Shown here piece after piece: positions 46,949 through 56,114 of a stretch of 64,000 nucleotides of DNA (positions within the stretch are counted from its first letter, which is position 1; the number at the start of each line of letters is the position of its first letter). Both the position numbers and the translations under genes were made by a program. This DNA comes from an uncultured Lachnospiraceae bacterium (GTDB lineage: Bacteria; Bacillota; Clostridia; Lachnospirales; Lachnospiraceae). The stretch spans positions 24,536 through 88,535 of the forward strand of contig CAMNSD010000016.1 of the NCBI GenBank assembly GCA_946554445.1, in the 5' to 3' direction. The notes beneath the pieces were generated by a model. The model was not told where the DNA came from, ran no database searches, and saw only the letters and a program-made list of their open reading frames with translations.

Positions 46949-48296
46949 GTTTTTTCTCCTTGTATCTCCGTATTATTTTTTCGTAATCATAAACATGTAA
47001 ATGAGTTTCTGACACTGGGAGCTTAATTGTACTTAGCAGCCCACAAGGTGTGTGTAACAAGATGTTCCTGTTAGTCGCAAATTCATGCGGAAGTATTAGC
47101 GGCTCCCGAAATTCTTGAATCTGCCGTCCGTAAGTACTACATTCCGTAGTCGGATCATAGTTCTGAGAAATACTTCTTCTTCCAATCGGAACGGTACCGA
47201 TTAATTTGCTGAAGTATTCTTGACTGTCTGGCTCAGTGATATTTAGCATCGCCTTGTATTGACAATTATCCACTATAATTTTCCGTATATCATAGCCGTA
47301 AATTGCATCCAACTGTGCTATGCTTTGTAACATCAGGCAAAAGGTTACTTTCTTGGATCGCAATGTTGTCAGAGCATTAGTGATGACATCCATTTTCCCC
47401 AGCAATGGGAATTCATCCAGCAGCAATAAGATTGGGCTGATTTTACGACCTTGCAGGCTTTGCTTGTCTGGTCGCCGTTCCAACGTACGGATCAGTTGAG
47501 TGAGCATCAACCGTATCATGCCGCCCCACTGCTCCATGCGGTCTTGACTCAGCCTCAGGAAAACATTTGGAGCATCGTCTGCTGTTACGATGTCTTCCCA
47601 AGAAAATACTTTTTTGCTTTGGCCATTGCTTAAGGCTTCCTGTATGTCTTGGTCCGTAGCAAAGGCCATGAGATGTCGCTTCATTTCAGTGCCGATTATG
47701 GCTTGATTTTCGCTTTTCATTTCAGCGATATCGCTAATTAAACCTTTTGCAAGTTGACTATCAACGTGTAAAATCTTGCGACATAGTTCAGAAGTCGAAG
47801 TGTTTACAGCTACTATTGTTGTCTCAATAAAATCCAGTCCGATTGAATAGCCATATATGAACACAGCTGACAAAAGAGCTCGGGCTAAATCAAGCCAATA
47901 GCCATTCGGATCATCAGGCGGCTTGGGAATCATTGCGTACGCAATCTCATTTGCATTTTGCTCAAGATGTGCCTCATCTCTTCTTAACAGGGCAAAAGGA
48001 TCATACGGTATTTTACCATCAAACGGATCAAATACTATATATTCCCGTTTTACCCGACCTGTATGTAGCAAACTTCTATAATGACATGACAGTTCCCCTT
48101 TGAAATCCAGTACAACAAAAGGATCTTGCCATGTTTCCACCATGGATTTGGCTAAAATGTAACTTTTTCCACTGCCGTTTATTCCTACAACCAGAGCATT
48201 GCCATCATCTTCTGATTTTTTCCCAACGTAGTAACCTTTGCCGTAATCATCTTCAAGCCCTAGGTAAAGACCAGACTTTTCAATGCCAAGAATCAT
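46938..48296 (-). CDS. VirD4/TraG-type coupling protein (annotated from first ATG; real N-terminus probably further upstream)
   Basis: GNALVVGINGSGKSYILAKSMVETWQDPFVVLDFKGEL Walker A, LLLDEFPLLGKMDVITNALTTLRSKKVTFCLMLQSIAQLDAIYG Walker B. Confidence 0.9.
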   Translation of the reverse strand: MILGIEKSGLYLGLEDDYGKGYYVGKKSEDDGNALVVGINGSGKSYILAKSMVETWQDPFVVLDFKGELSCHYRSLLHTGRVKREYIVFDPFDGKIPYDPFALLRRDEAHLEQNANEIAYAMIPKPPDDPNGYWLDLARALLSAVFIYGYSIGLDFIETTIVAVNTSTSELCRKILHVDSQLAKGLISDIAEMKSENQAIIGTEMKRHLMAFATDQDIQEALSNGQSKKVFSWEDIVTADDAPNVFLRLSQDRMEQWGGMIRLMLTQLIRTLERRPDKQSLQGRKISPILLLLDEFPLLGKMDVITNALTTLRSKKVTFCLMLQSIAQLDAIYGYDIRKIIVDNCQYKAMLNITEPDSQEYFSKLIGTVPIGRRSISQNYDPTTECSTYGRQIQEFREPLILPHEFATNRNILLHTPCGLLSTIKLPVSETHLHVYDYEKIIRRYKEKKRDG

Positions 48297-48707
48297 ATCT
48301 TCGGGAATATTTTTGCCAAGACGAATACTTGGTTTGTCGATTGGCAGTATAATATTACCCTGGGGTGGTGCAAGTCCATTGGGTTCACCCCAAAACTCCC
48401 TGTATTTGTTCTTCTTTCCGATAAGTCAGTCGCCTCCTTTTGCGAATAATACTCAATAGTTTTGGACATCATTGCATCGGTTACAATAAATTGTGCAGTC
48501 TGTCTGAAGAGTAGGCTACCAAAAAGCAGCAAAATTCCTTTTTGAATAATAAAAGGTATTGCTGTATAATGGTTCTCAGACGGATATTGAGGTCCAAATT
48601 TAATGAGCTTGCCTAAATTGTAGCAAAGGAACGAAAGACAAATCGCAGACTTTCTCAGTACAAAAGCAAGACATTTTGATACCATTTTTAGGAAGGAAAT
48701 TGTAATT

Positions 48708-49481
48708 ATGACATGGGATACTTTTACAAAAGCCATTGAAGAATCTGAATTAGTGAGCGGAACCCCAGCCAAGATTTTAATTAAACTTTTTGACAGGGCT
48801 GGATATATTAACAGAAAAGAGAATGGTATTTCTGAACCATCCGCACAAGCATGGATTAATGGCAGAAGGAAATGCAAAGTATCGTCCTATTTTCCAGACG
48901 AAGAATATGTAAAGAAACAAGAATTATTTCGCTTTTTCCGAGGAAGACCACAGAACAAGTTAATGAGACTTCAAGAAATACTCTCTGAAAAAATAGATGA
49001 CAACAGCCCCATTGATTGCACAACTAAAGATATGGACAGGTTTTGTTGGGGGCTTGTGAATCAATTTTTAGATTTACTTGGATTTCAGAGAATAGATTTG
49101 CCAGCACCAGATTTGCCAACAGATCCTACAGCTATTCCTTATACTATTGAAAATGAGATTGGTGAAAATATAGTTATTGAACAGGATCCAAATCCTTCAC
49201 TGAGCGAGATCATACCCCAAGAAGAACCACGACCTATAACCGGGAGTGCTAAAATTGCCATTCCGCAGGAGTGTAAAGTATGCCTTTGTTGTGTATTTTG
49301 GCGGGGTGATGCAAAGGCCGCATATAAGAATATTGAGAATGAGTATGGTGAATGTAACGCACTCGCTAAAAGAGTTTTAGCAGCAAACGGTGCTTGTGCT
49401 AAATTCAAAGAAAGTTATGGTAAAATAATGTGCTATAATTCTTATAAAAAATACGGGCATTATATTGAAGATCATAAATAA
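48708..49481 (+). CDS. Hypothetical protein with C-terminal Cys-rich domain
   Basis: 257-aa ORF with TTAGGAAGG RBS; C-terminus CKVCLCCVFWRGD...YGECNALAK...GACAKFKES...CYNSYKKYG. Confidence 0.75.
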   Translation: MTWDTFTKAIEESELVSGTPAKILIKLFDRAGYINRKENGISEPSAQAWINGRRKCKVSSYFPDEEYVKKQELFRFFRGRPQNKLMRLQEILSEKIDDNSPIDCTTKDMDRFCWGLVNQFLDLLGFQRIDLPAPDLPTDPTAIPYTIENEIGENIVIEQDPNPSLSEIIPQEEPRPITGSAKIAIPQECKVCLCCVFWRGDAKAAYKNIENEYGECNALAKRVLAANGACAKFKESYGKIMCYNSYKKYGHYIEDHK

Positions 49482-49577
49482 TCTTCCCCGTTTCCACGGA
49501 GAAAAAAGTTTTCTCCTCCAGAATGGATGAAGCAATTTCTATCTTTATGCTTGTACGCCATATAAAGATAAACGGAA

Positions 49578-49691
49578 AAGCGTTAGTTCGAAAATATGTT
49601 GGTATCCATCCCTCAAATTAGAATCATTTGGTAAACGAACTTCTAACCAATAAAGTGATTCATATCAACATATTTTCAAACTAACGCTTCT
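49578..49691. repeat. Long nested inverted repeat
   Basis: aagcgttagttcgaaaatatgttggtat / atatcaacatattttcaaactaacgctt, with an inner gaatcatttggt / accaataaagtgattc arm. Confidence 0.85.
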
Positions 49692-49730
49692 TTTCATAGT
49701 CTCGCTGACATTAAATAAAATAGGAGGAAT

Positions 49731-50315
49731 TTAGTTTACATAATCTATAATCCCACTCAATCTTTCTATATCATCATTACTCCAATATTGATTTTCCCAA
49801 TGATAGTACTTGTCTTTTCGCTTCTTGAATATACGGAATGGTTCTCTCGTATTATCATATATATGCAGGATATCACAAATCTCAACTAATCTCGGAACCA
49901 ATGCAAGTGCCTTATCATATCTTGATCTGATTTTTTCTTCTGGAACACCATGCCCACCCAATGCTTCTCTTGCCTGTACTCTTGCAACGTTTATATCTAC
50001 ATTAGATGTCAAAACATAAATGCCCCTTACAAAATATCCCTGTTCTTTCGCTCTTTGCAATAAGAGCAGATTCCGATCGGTAGACAGCACTGTTTCAAAA
50101 GTAAAATCCTTTTTATCATTTATCATGCGCTCTCTCAATTCTTCTGCCTTTACTGCCGCTTCCAGATCCGTACACAGGGTAGTTCTTTTGATATCGTCTG
50201 CATTGATATACTCGCCCCCGACTTTCGCCATCTGCGTAATAGTCGATTTCCCACTCCCATTTGGTCCTGCAAATACAATGACCTCTGGAAGCCTGACCGC
50301 ATTATTTTCCGACAT
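49731..50315 (-). CDS. Zeta-toxin-type P-loop kinase
   Basis: PEVIVFAGPNGSGKSTITQMAKVGGEYINADDIKRT; FVRGIYVLTSNVDINVARVQAREALGGHGVPEEKIRSRYDK. Confidence 0.88.
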   Translation of the reverse strand: MSENNAVRLPEVIVFAGPNGSGKSTITQMAKVGGEYINADDIKRTTLCTDLEAAVKAEELRERMINDKKDFTFETVLSTDRNLLLLQRAKEQGYFVRGIYVLTSNVDINVARVQAREALGGHGVPEEKIRSRYDKALALVPRLVEICDILHIYDNTREPFRIFKKRKDKYYHWENQYWSNDDIERLSGIIDYVN

Positions 50316-50496
50316 ACTCCCGCCTCCCATCCGGATATTCAAGATACGCCTTTTTTATCTCATCATCGTATCCTGCAATGGGTAGCCCTTTTATTTTTCT
50401 CACTTCATTATCTATTCTTATTGACTCCTTGAATCTTATTGTTAATTCCTCATCAGAAATTCCACAGGTGGAATCCAATTCATTTATGACTGTCAT
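50302..50496 (-). CDS. Putative antitoxin of the zeta-type toxin
   Basis: MTVINELDSTCGISDEELTIRFKESIRIDNEVRKIKGLPIAGYDDEIKKAYLEYPDGRREYVGK, overlapping the toxin start. Confidence 0.7.
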   Translation of the reverse strand: MTVINELDSTCGISDEELTIRFKESIRIDNEVRKIKGLPIAGYDDEIKKAYLEYPDGRREYVGK

Positions 50497-50798
50497 TAAC
50501 TGCCTCCTTCCCAGCTTCCTATAGTCAATGCATAAAACAAACCATTGATTTACTAATGCTATCCACATCCGATTTCCCTGTTCCTTATATTGTACTCTAT
50601 CTCAAATATTTGTTCAATCACTCTTATTTTCCAGCATGTGTCAAATTTGAACTTTATATTATATTTATATAAGTTAGCTATGATATCAGGCGGTATGGAT
50701 AGTATTCGTGTCACCATACCACCCCTGCCAACGCTCACGCGCCTATATCTGATGCAACAAAGCAATGAATAGCACAATAAGAGTATCGCATATCCTTA

Positions 50799-51098
50799 CT
50801 ATATCATGCGCATAATTTCTTCCATCTCCATCCGCACCCTGATCCCGTCCTCCATCCCGAAGCGGTATGCAATGGCACCATACACTGCACCGAAATGGTT
50901 ATTTACCGATATCGCCTGGTCGATCACACTTTTTTGTTCCTTTGTAAGTCCCAGTTCATCCAGTTTGTCAAAAACCTCCTGCTGTTCTGCTAATGCCTCC
51001 TGATAGTCTTTATCTTTTGCCATGACCGCATCCAGAGCCTCCATCGTTCTATGCGCGGCAATGATCTCTAATAATCCATTTTTCTCCATCCTGTTCAC
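50799..51098 (-). CDS. Small hypothetical protein
   Basis: 99-aa helical ORF with upstream RBS-like GAAGAGGTGAACAGG. Confidence 0.65.
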   Translation of the reverse strand: MNRMEKNGLLEIIAAHRTMEALDAVMAKDKDYQEALAEQQEVFDKLDELGLTKEQKSVIDQAISVNNHFGAVYGAIAYRFGMEDGIRVRMEMEEIMRMI

Positions 51099-51109
51099 CT
51101 CTTCTCTTT

Positions 51110-51285
51110 CGTGTCCATCTTCAAATTTTTGTAAAGGGTAGATTTCTTAAGGCCTGTCAGTTCGATCAGATTTTTCGTACCTATTATCTTCTCATTGTAT
51201 ATCTCTCAACGCCATATTTTTTAGGCGTATTTAGCTGCCTGTCCAGGTTCCGTGCACGCATATATCCAAATACATAATTTTTCAT
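51110..51285 (-). pseudogene. Serine resolvase remnant with large internal deletion
   Basis: N-terminal MKNYVFGYMRARNLDRQLNTPKKYGVERYTMRR* followed at once by the C-terminal HTH fragment GTKNLIELTGLKKSTLYKNLKMDTKEKR*. Confidence 0.75.
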
Positions 51286-51455
51286 AACGTGTTCCTTCCT
51301 ATATAATGTGTCCCAATAATGTATAGGATACGGAAAGTTGATTTTGGAACGGGTTTTGGAACAAAATGCAGACATAAAAAAGCAGGCTATCCTATCACTG
51401 ATAAGACTTCCTGCTCCTCATGCCCTGTTTATACTATTTATTCCTTAACCGCACC

Positions 51456-51569
51456 TTATAATGATTTTACAAATTTTTCTGTCCTCGCTTCCTCAAGTTC
51501 CTTTTCAGGATCAAAGTCATCCGGCATATGCCGTATCATCTCAACCGCTTTTTCTTTCATAGGGGTCAT
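51456..51569 (-). CDS. 37-aa acidic small protein (not in ORF track)
   Basis: MTPMKEKAVEMIRHMPDDFDPEKELEEARTEKFVKSL*. Confidence 0.4.
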   Translation of the reverse strand: MTPMKEKAVEMIRHMPDDFDPEKELEEARTEKFVKSL

Positions 51570-51727
51570 GTTACAGTCGTCCTTTCTTTTTCCGCAGACT
51601 TGTTTATGTGTTTATGGTAGCGCACAACAGCTATTCTTACAATAAGATTCCTTCATGCTGACAGCCAATGCAGTTTCTATCCTGACGCCTATTTATCTTT
51701 CTCATGACTACCCGTAAACGCCCGTTA

Positions 51728-52633
51728 TCAGGCAACAATCTGCAGCGTCTCCTCATCCCTGTTGTACATATACACATGATAGGACAGCCGCTCTTCGATA
51801 TCCACCTGTGTATTATTGACTTCCCGTACCATTTCCGCCAATCCTTCATATTCCGTTTCATCCTTTGGCGGCAGTACAATAGTCTCATGCAAAGAACTTG
51901 GAAGTATAATGAATCTATCACCGACCTTATCCGCGATCATCCGCAGGGTTTTCTTATCAAGAATCTCTGCTGCACCGAAACGTTTACAGCGGTTTGTCAG
52001 GATATACATATCATGTGGAGCATTACTGTCTTTCTTCGGAAAAGGAACGCCCAGTATGCGTTCTACGATCATTTCGATTGTGATAATATCCGCTTCTCCA
52101 TCAGCACGCATGTTCATCATCGCTGTCTGGTAGAGATTTTCTTCTTCCTGCCCCCATATCTCCATATGCCCGTTATAGATAAGGATTGTCCCGATGTCTT
52201 GCTGCGCATGATCCCTAGCCACAGCATAGTAGACCACCGCCAGATCCATAAAGTTCCTATGCGGTATCTTTTCAAGCAGTTCCTTATTCTGTTCCGCATT
52301 AACTAGTTTCGGATAAATATCACTATGGACGGTTTCCCAGCTCTGGAATCCTGATATATCAAAATCCGGCGCATCCTCCTCATATTTCAGGATCAGCCTG
52401 TAGACCTCATCCACAATCTCATCAAATATCATCCCCTGGGATTCATACTCCCGGTAAAACTCATCCAGATACACACACGGCCCGATACCTGCTCCTTCTT
52501 TCACGACCTCGATTGCAGTCAGCTTTACATTGTTATTTTTAATCACATCACGTTCCCTGACCTGAAATACACCCTCCGCTTTCACACGGATCTCCTGTAA
52601 AATATTCTCTGTAAATTTCTCAAAACTCATCAT
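51728..52633 (-). CDS. DUF5688-type hypothetical protein
   Basis: FEKFTENILQEIRVKAEG...YLDEFYREYESQGMIFDEIVDEVYRLIL; family name from memory. Confidence 0.75.
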   Translation of the reverse strand: MMSFEKFTENILQEIRVKAEGVFQVRERDVIKNNNVKLTAIEVVKEGAGIGPCVYLDEFYREYESQGMIFDEIVDEVYRLILKYEEDAPDFDISGFQSWETVHSDIYPKLVNAEQNKELLEKIPHRNFMDLAVVYYAVARDHAQQDIGTILIYNGHMEIWGQEEENLYQTAMMNMRADGEADIITIEMIVERILGVPFPKKDSNAPHDMYILTNRCKRFGAAEILDKKTLRMIADKVGDRFIILPSSLHETIVLPPKDETEYEGLAEMVREVNNTQVDIEERLSYHVYMYNRDEETLQIVA

Positions 52634-52672
52634 TTATCCTCCATCCTCCATTCTTTTATCCGGACATCCCGC

Positions 52673-53479
52673 CTATGCCGCCTCTGTCGATTTCGTCCGT
52701 TTTAACGCTGACATCACCCTGCCATAGAGTTCTGCACTCATCGTTCCCGGCTCCTGTATCTGGTACCGGCTCTGTACCGTTTCCATAGACACGCCCGTCC
52801 TGTCAAGTTCCGCCTGCAGGGAATCCATCTGCTCCTTTGAAATGGAAGCAGAATCCTTCTGCGGTTTCCCCGCTGTATTCTTCGGCGCCGTATTTTGCAC
52901 CGTTTCCGCTTTATTCCCATCTTCCCCGGCAGCTTTTCCTTTACGGCCGCCTGTAGTCCCTGCGCCTTTTTCTTTCAGTTCGTATACCGTCTGTCCCCTG
53001 TCATTTACCACTACAAGGGCGCTGATCTCCCGGTCATCATTGTACTCAATAGAAGAAACAGAGAAACGGTCATTACAAATATAGCGATTCTCTTTACTCT
53101 GGATTGAAACCTTTCCCGCCGGTATCCAGATAAAAGGCGCCGTATAGAGTTCCCGGCCAATGCCCCAGTTGAAACACGCCCTTTTGAAACTGTCGGAAGC
53201 CTGCCCTTTCTCTTTTTCCGAATAGCTCATGGTCCCCACATCCTGCTTCGCTATCCATTCCCCGGTTTCCTTATCATAGATCTCCACCGTACAGTAGAGG
53301 TTCCCCTCTATGCTCTGGTGGCTCCGCTTCCACCCGAAAGGCCCGAAGGTCTCATCAAGGATGCGCTGGTCTACCCTCGCATCTTTATAGAGTAACAAGC
53401 TCAAGCCGTTTTCCTTGATCACGGACACCCTGCACTCGATCTCATCCGCCTTAAGCAGTCTGATCAGGTTCTGTTCCAT
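52673..53479 (-). CDS. Rad52-like single-strand annealing protein
   Basis: LDETFGPFGWKRSHQSIEGNLYCTVEIYDKETGEWIAKQDVGTMSYSEKEKGQASDSFKRACFNWGIGRELYTAPFIWI. Confidence 0.78.
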   Translation of the reverse strand: MEQNLIRLLKADEIECRVSVIKENGLSLLLYKDARVDQRILDETFGPFGWKRSHQSIEGNLYCTVEIYDKETGEWIAKQDVGTMSYSEKEKGQASDSFKRACFNWGIGRELYTAPFIWIPAGKVSIQSKENRYICNDRFSVSSIEYNDDREISALVVVNDRGQTVYELKEKGAGTTGGRKGKAAGEDGNKAETVQNTAPKNTAGKPQKDSASISKEQMDSLQAELDRTGVSMETVQSRYQIQEPGTMSAELYGRVMSALKRTKSTEAA

Positions 53480-53502
53480 CTTTGTCCTCCTTTTTTTGCC
53501 TC

Positions 53503-54432
53503 CTATGCCGCTTTCACTTCAAACCGTCTGGAATGAGAAACTTTACCGTAATCGGCATAAAGCTCCGGCCTCTCTTCCTTAATGCGTTTAGTATCCAGCT
53601 TCGTGGAATCGATATTTTTCCATGTAACGCGGAAGCTGTCGCTGCTCGCCAGCTCATTGTCCTGCATGAAAAGTTTCACTTCCTGCTCGATCTGTTCCTG
53701 TTCCTCCTGCAGCTCCGCGATAAAACCAAGGATCTCCTCGCGCCTCTTTAACTTTTCATCAAACCCGACCAATTGGATTGCGCTGGCTTTCCTTGCGGTA
53801 TGGAAATACTGTTCCAGTACCTCATCACAGGCCCTGCTCCCATCCGGCGGCGGGATAATGCCCGGCACCACATGATGGTTCCAGAAATCATCCTCTATCG
53901 CTATGAGCCTCCCGATCAGTTCCTCATCCCACTCCAGTCTGCGGTAGGTAAATTCCCTGCCTAAGATGACTGCCGCGATATACCACACCCTTTTCCCTGT
54001 GACCGCCATGTAATGGTAGCACTGCATAATATAATGGAGCGGGATATTCCCGTCCGCCCATTTGTCCGCATTGTAGGCGCTGGCTGTCTTACATTCCAGC
54101 CCCGCATCCTCACCCACTACGATACGGTCAACATCTGCGATCATGAAGGGATGCTCCACACTCCGGTACATGAAGTTAGACTTCCTTACCTTTAATCCGG
54201 TAGCCTCCGTAAACCGCTGTGCCACATAGTCTTCCAGATCATGGCCGATACGGATTGCTTCATTATCCTGTTCTTCAATTTCCTCCCTTGTTTTATCCTG
54301 AAATACCTTCATGGCGCTGCTGTAGGGATTCATGCCGCAGATTGCTCCTGCATCGGAACCGCCGATACCTGTTTTCCTTAAGCGGAGCCATTCTGCGTTG
54401 CTGACTCCTGTTAATGCTATTTTGTGAAACAT
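53503..54432 (-). CDS. YqaJ/lambda-exonuclease family nuclease
   Basis: SNAEWLRLRKTGIGGSDAGAICGMNPYSSAMKVFQDKT; IGHDLEDYVAQRFTEATG; GLECKTASAYNADKW. Confidence 0.92.
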   Translation of the reverse strand: MFHKIALTGVSNAEWLRLRKTGIGGSDAGAICGMNPYSSAMKVFQDKTREEIEEQDNEAIRIGHDLEDYVAQRFTEATGLKVRKSNFMYRSVEHPFMIADVDRIVVGEDAGLECKTASAYNADKWADGNIPLHYIMQCYHYMAVTGKRVWYIAAVILGREFTYRRLEWDEELIGRLIAIEDDFWNHHVVPGIIPPPDGSRACDEVLEQYFHTARKASAIQLVGFDEKLKRREEILGFIAELQEEQEQIEQEVKLFMQDNELASSDSFRVTWKNIDSTKLDTKRIKEERPELYADYGKVSHSRRFEVKAA

Positions 54433-54594
54433 AATTATCCTCCTTTCCTGCCCGGTATCTGTCCCGGACGCCGGCAAAAGAATAAGGACAGCCGGAACAT
54501 CATGCCCGGCCGCCCTTATACATCCTTAATTCTTCCCGTGATATACGTGATATACTATTTTTTCAGACCAAAAGGTTATATCTGCTTTCTATGT

Positions 54595-55536
54595 TTATGC
54601 CGTTTTTACAAGCTGATAAGCCCTGTCGATCAGCGGGTTGCCGTCTACCGTGCGGGCAAACAGGTTCTCACTATAATTCGCCGTCCTGCGCAGGGGATCG
54701 CTGTGTGTCGCAAAGTCAGACACCGCATTGATGAAACGGTACGCATTATTTCCTACTTTCTGCAGGTCAGGAGCATCATAATACCGCTGTTCCATATCCC
54801 TGCGGAGCCTGATGATGATCTTGCTCTGGATCGGCGTTGCATCCTCCTCCATCGGCAGGAGCAGTTCGATGTATTCTTTCACCTGTGCGTCCGTCATCTT
54901 CTGCCTGCGTAACTGCTCAAACTCGATACCGAGGCTGTCCATATACTGCTCCGCCATAAAGAGCGTATCTTTTGCCTCCTGTATCTTGTCATGGATGTTG
55001 CCTGTGTGGATCATAGAAAAACTCCGCTTTGCGGTATCCAGTGCAAGGTTGAGGGTATTGTTACAGACAACCCTTACCGGAGTAACAGCTACTTTTACGG
55101 AGCCGGAACCGTCATGGGTGTTGGAGAATACCAGATAGGGGCTGATCCGCTCCCCTGCGATGATATATTCCCTCGGAAGCCTTGCAAGGAGCCAGACTTT
55201 CTTCCCTTCCTGCAGTGATCCGGCAGTCTCATAGCGGACGCCCTTTCCAAGCAGTTCATCGGTAAAGCTGAACGCATCCGTATTCTGCACTACCTTGTAG
55301 CGGTCGGATACCACGCCAAGCACCTTTCTGTCGGAACTTCGCACGTTCGCCTTATACCCTTTGACCATCTCGTTATAACCCGTATACACAGGCTCCTGCA
55401 CCACCTTCCAGTCCAGCCCCGCAAGCCGGAGCGCCTCTGCGGATGTGGGTGCTTCCATGACAATCGTACCTAATCCATGCCACGGTTTCTCCCTTACGGA
55501 GAAGATAGTTTCTACATTTGCTGCCATTTTTAACAT
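54595..55536 (-). CDS. DUF932 phage/plasmid-like protein
   Basis: NVETIFSVREKPWHGLGTIVMEAPTSAEALRLAGLDWKV. Confidence 0.87.
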   Translation of the reverse strand: MLKMAANVETIFSVREKPWHGLGTIVMEAPTSAEALRLAGLDWKVVQEPVYTGYNEMVKGYKANVRSSDRKVLGVVSDRYKVVQNTDAFSFTDELLGKGVRYETAGSLQEGKKVWLLARLPREYIIAGERISPYLVFSNTHDGSGSVKVAVTPVRVVCNNTLNLALDTAKRSFSMIHTGNIHDKIQEAKDTLFMAEQYMDSLGIEFEQLRRQKMTDAQVKEYIELLLPMEEDATPIQSKIIIRLRRDMEQRYYDAPDLQKVGNNAYRFINAVSDFATHSDPLRRTANYSENLFARTVDGNPLIDRAYQLVKTA

Positions 55537-56114
55537 CTCCTTTTCCTGTTATTTAATCATCGTACTGTGTCCTGCTCTGCTCTTTTAGAGCCTTTGCTAC
55601 TATAAGCAGCACCGAAAGTGCTATCTGTACTGCCTTGTACACTTTTTTCTTCGCCAAAATGATATCCCCCCTTTTCTTATTTAAACTAAGAATATATATC
55701 TGAAACAACGTAAGATACGGCATGGTCACGGTCATTTTACTCAGTATCCTGTTATGATGCTCTGCGCAGTTCCATTTCCCGCAACAGTGATACGCCATTC
55801 CGTAATCCCTGCTTATATGTCGTTCTGTTTTAACGAAACAAGGAGCATTGTATTCTTCTTTAAAGTTACAGATGATTCGTGTATCATAGGGCCTCCTTAA
55901 ATAAAAAATATATTTAAGTGGCTTCGCCGCAAATTTATAGTAATTTGTTAAGTGTTTTTTGAATGGATTACAAAAAAAGAGTGAGCAGACATAAATTTGC
56001 CGTACTCACTCTTTGGAGTCATATTAACTTATTGACATTGATAATGCAATGGCCCCTTATTATATCACGGAAAGGCCTTTCAGTATTATTATGGAAATGA
56101 TTTACACACTCCCA

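Noticed and set aside
50559-50777. Minus-strand 72-aa ORF upstream of the zeta antitoxin
   Set aside because: No recognisable family and ambiguous coding signal; an overlapping plus-strand ORF exists.
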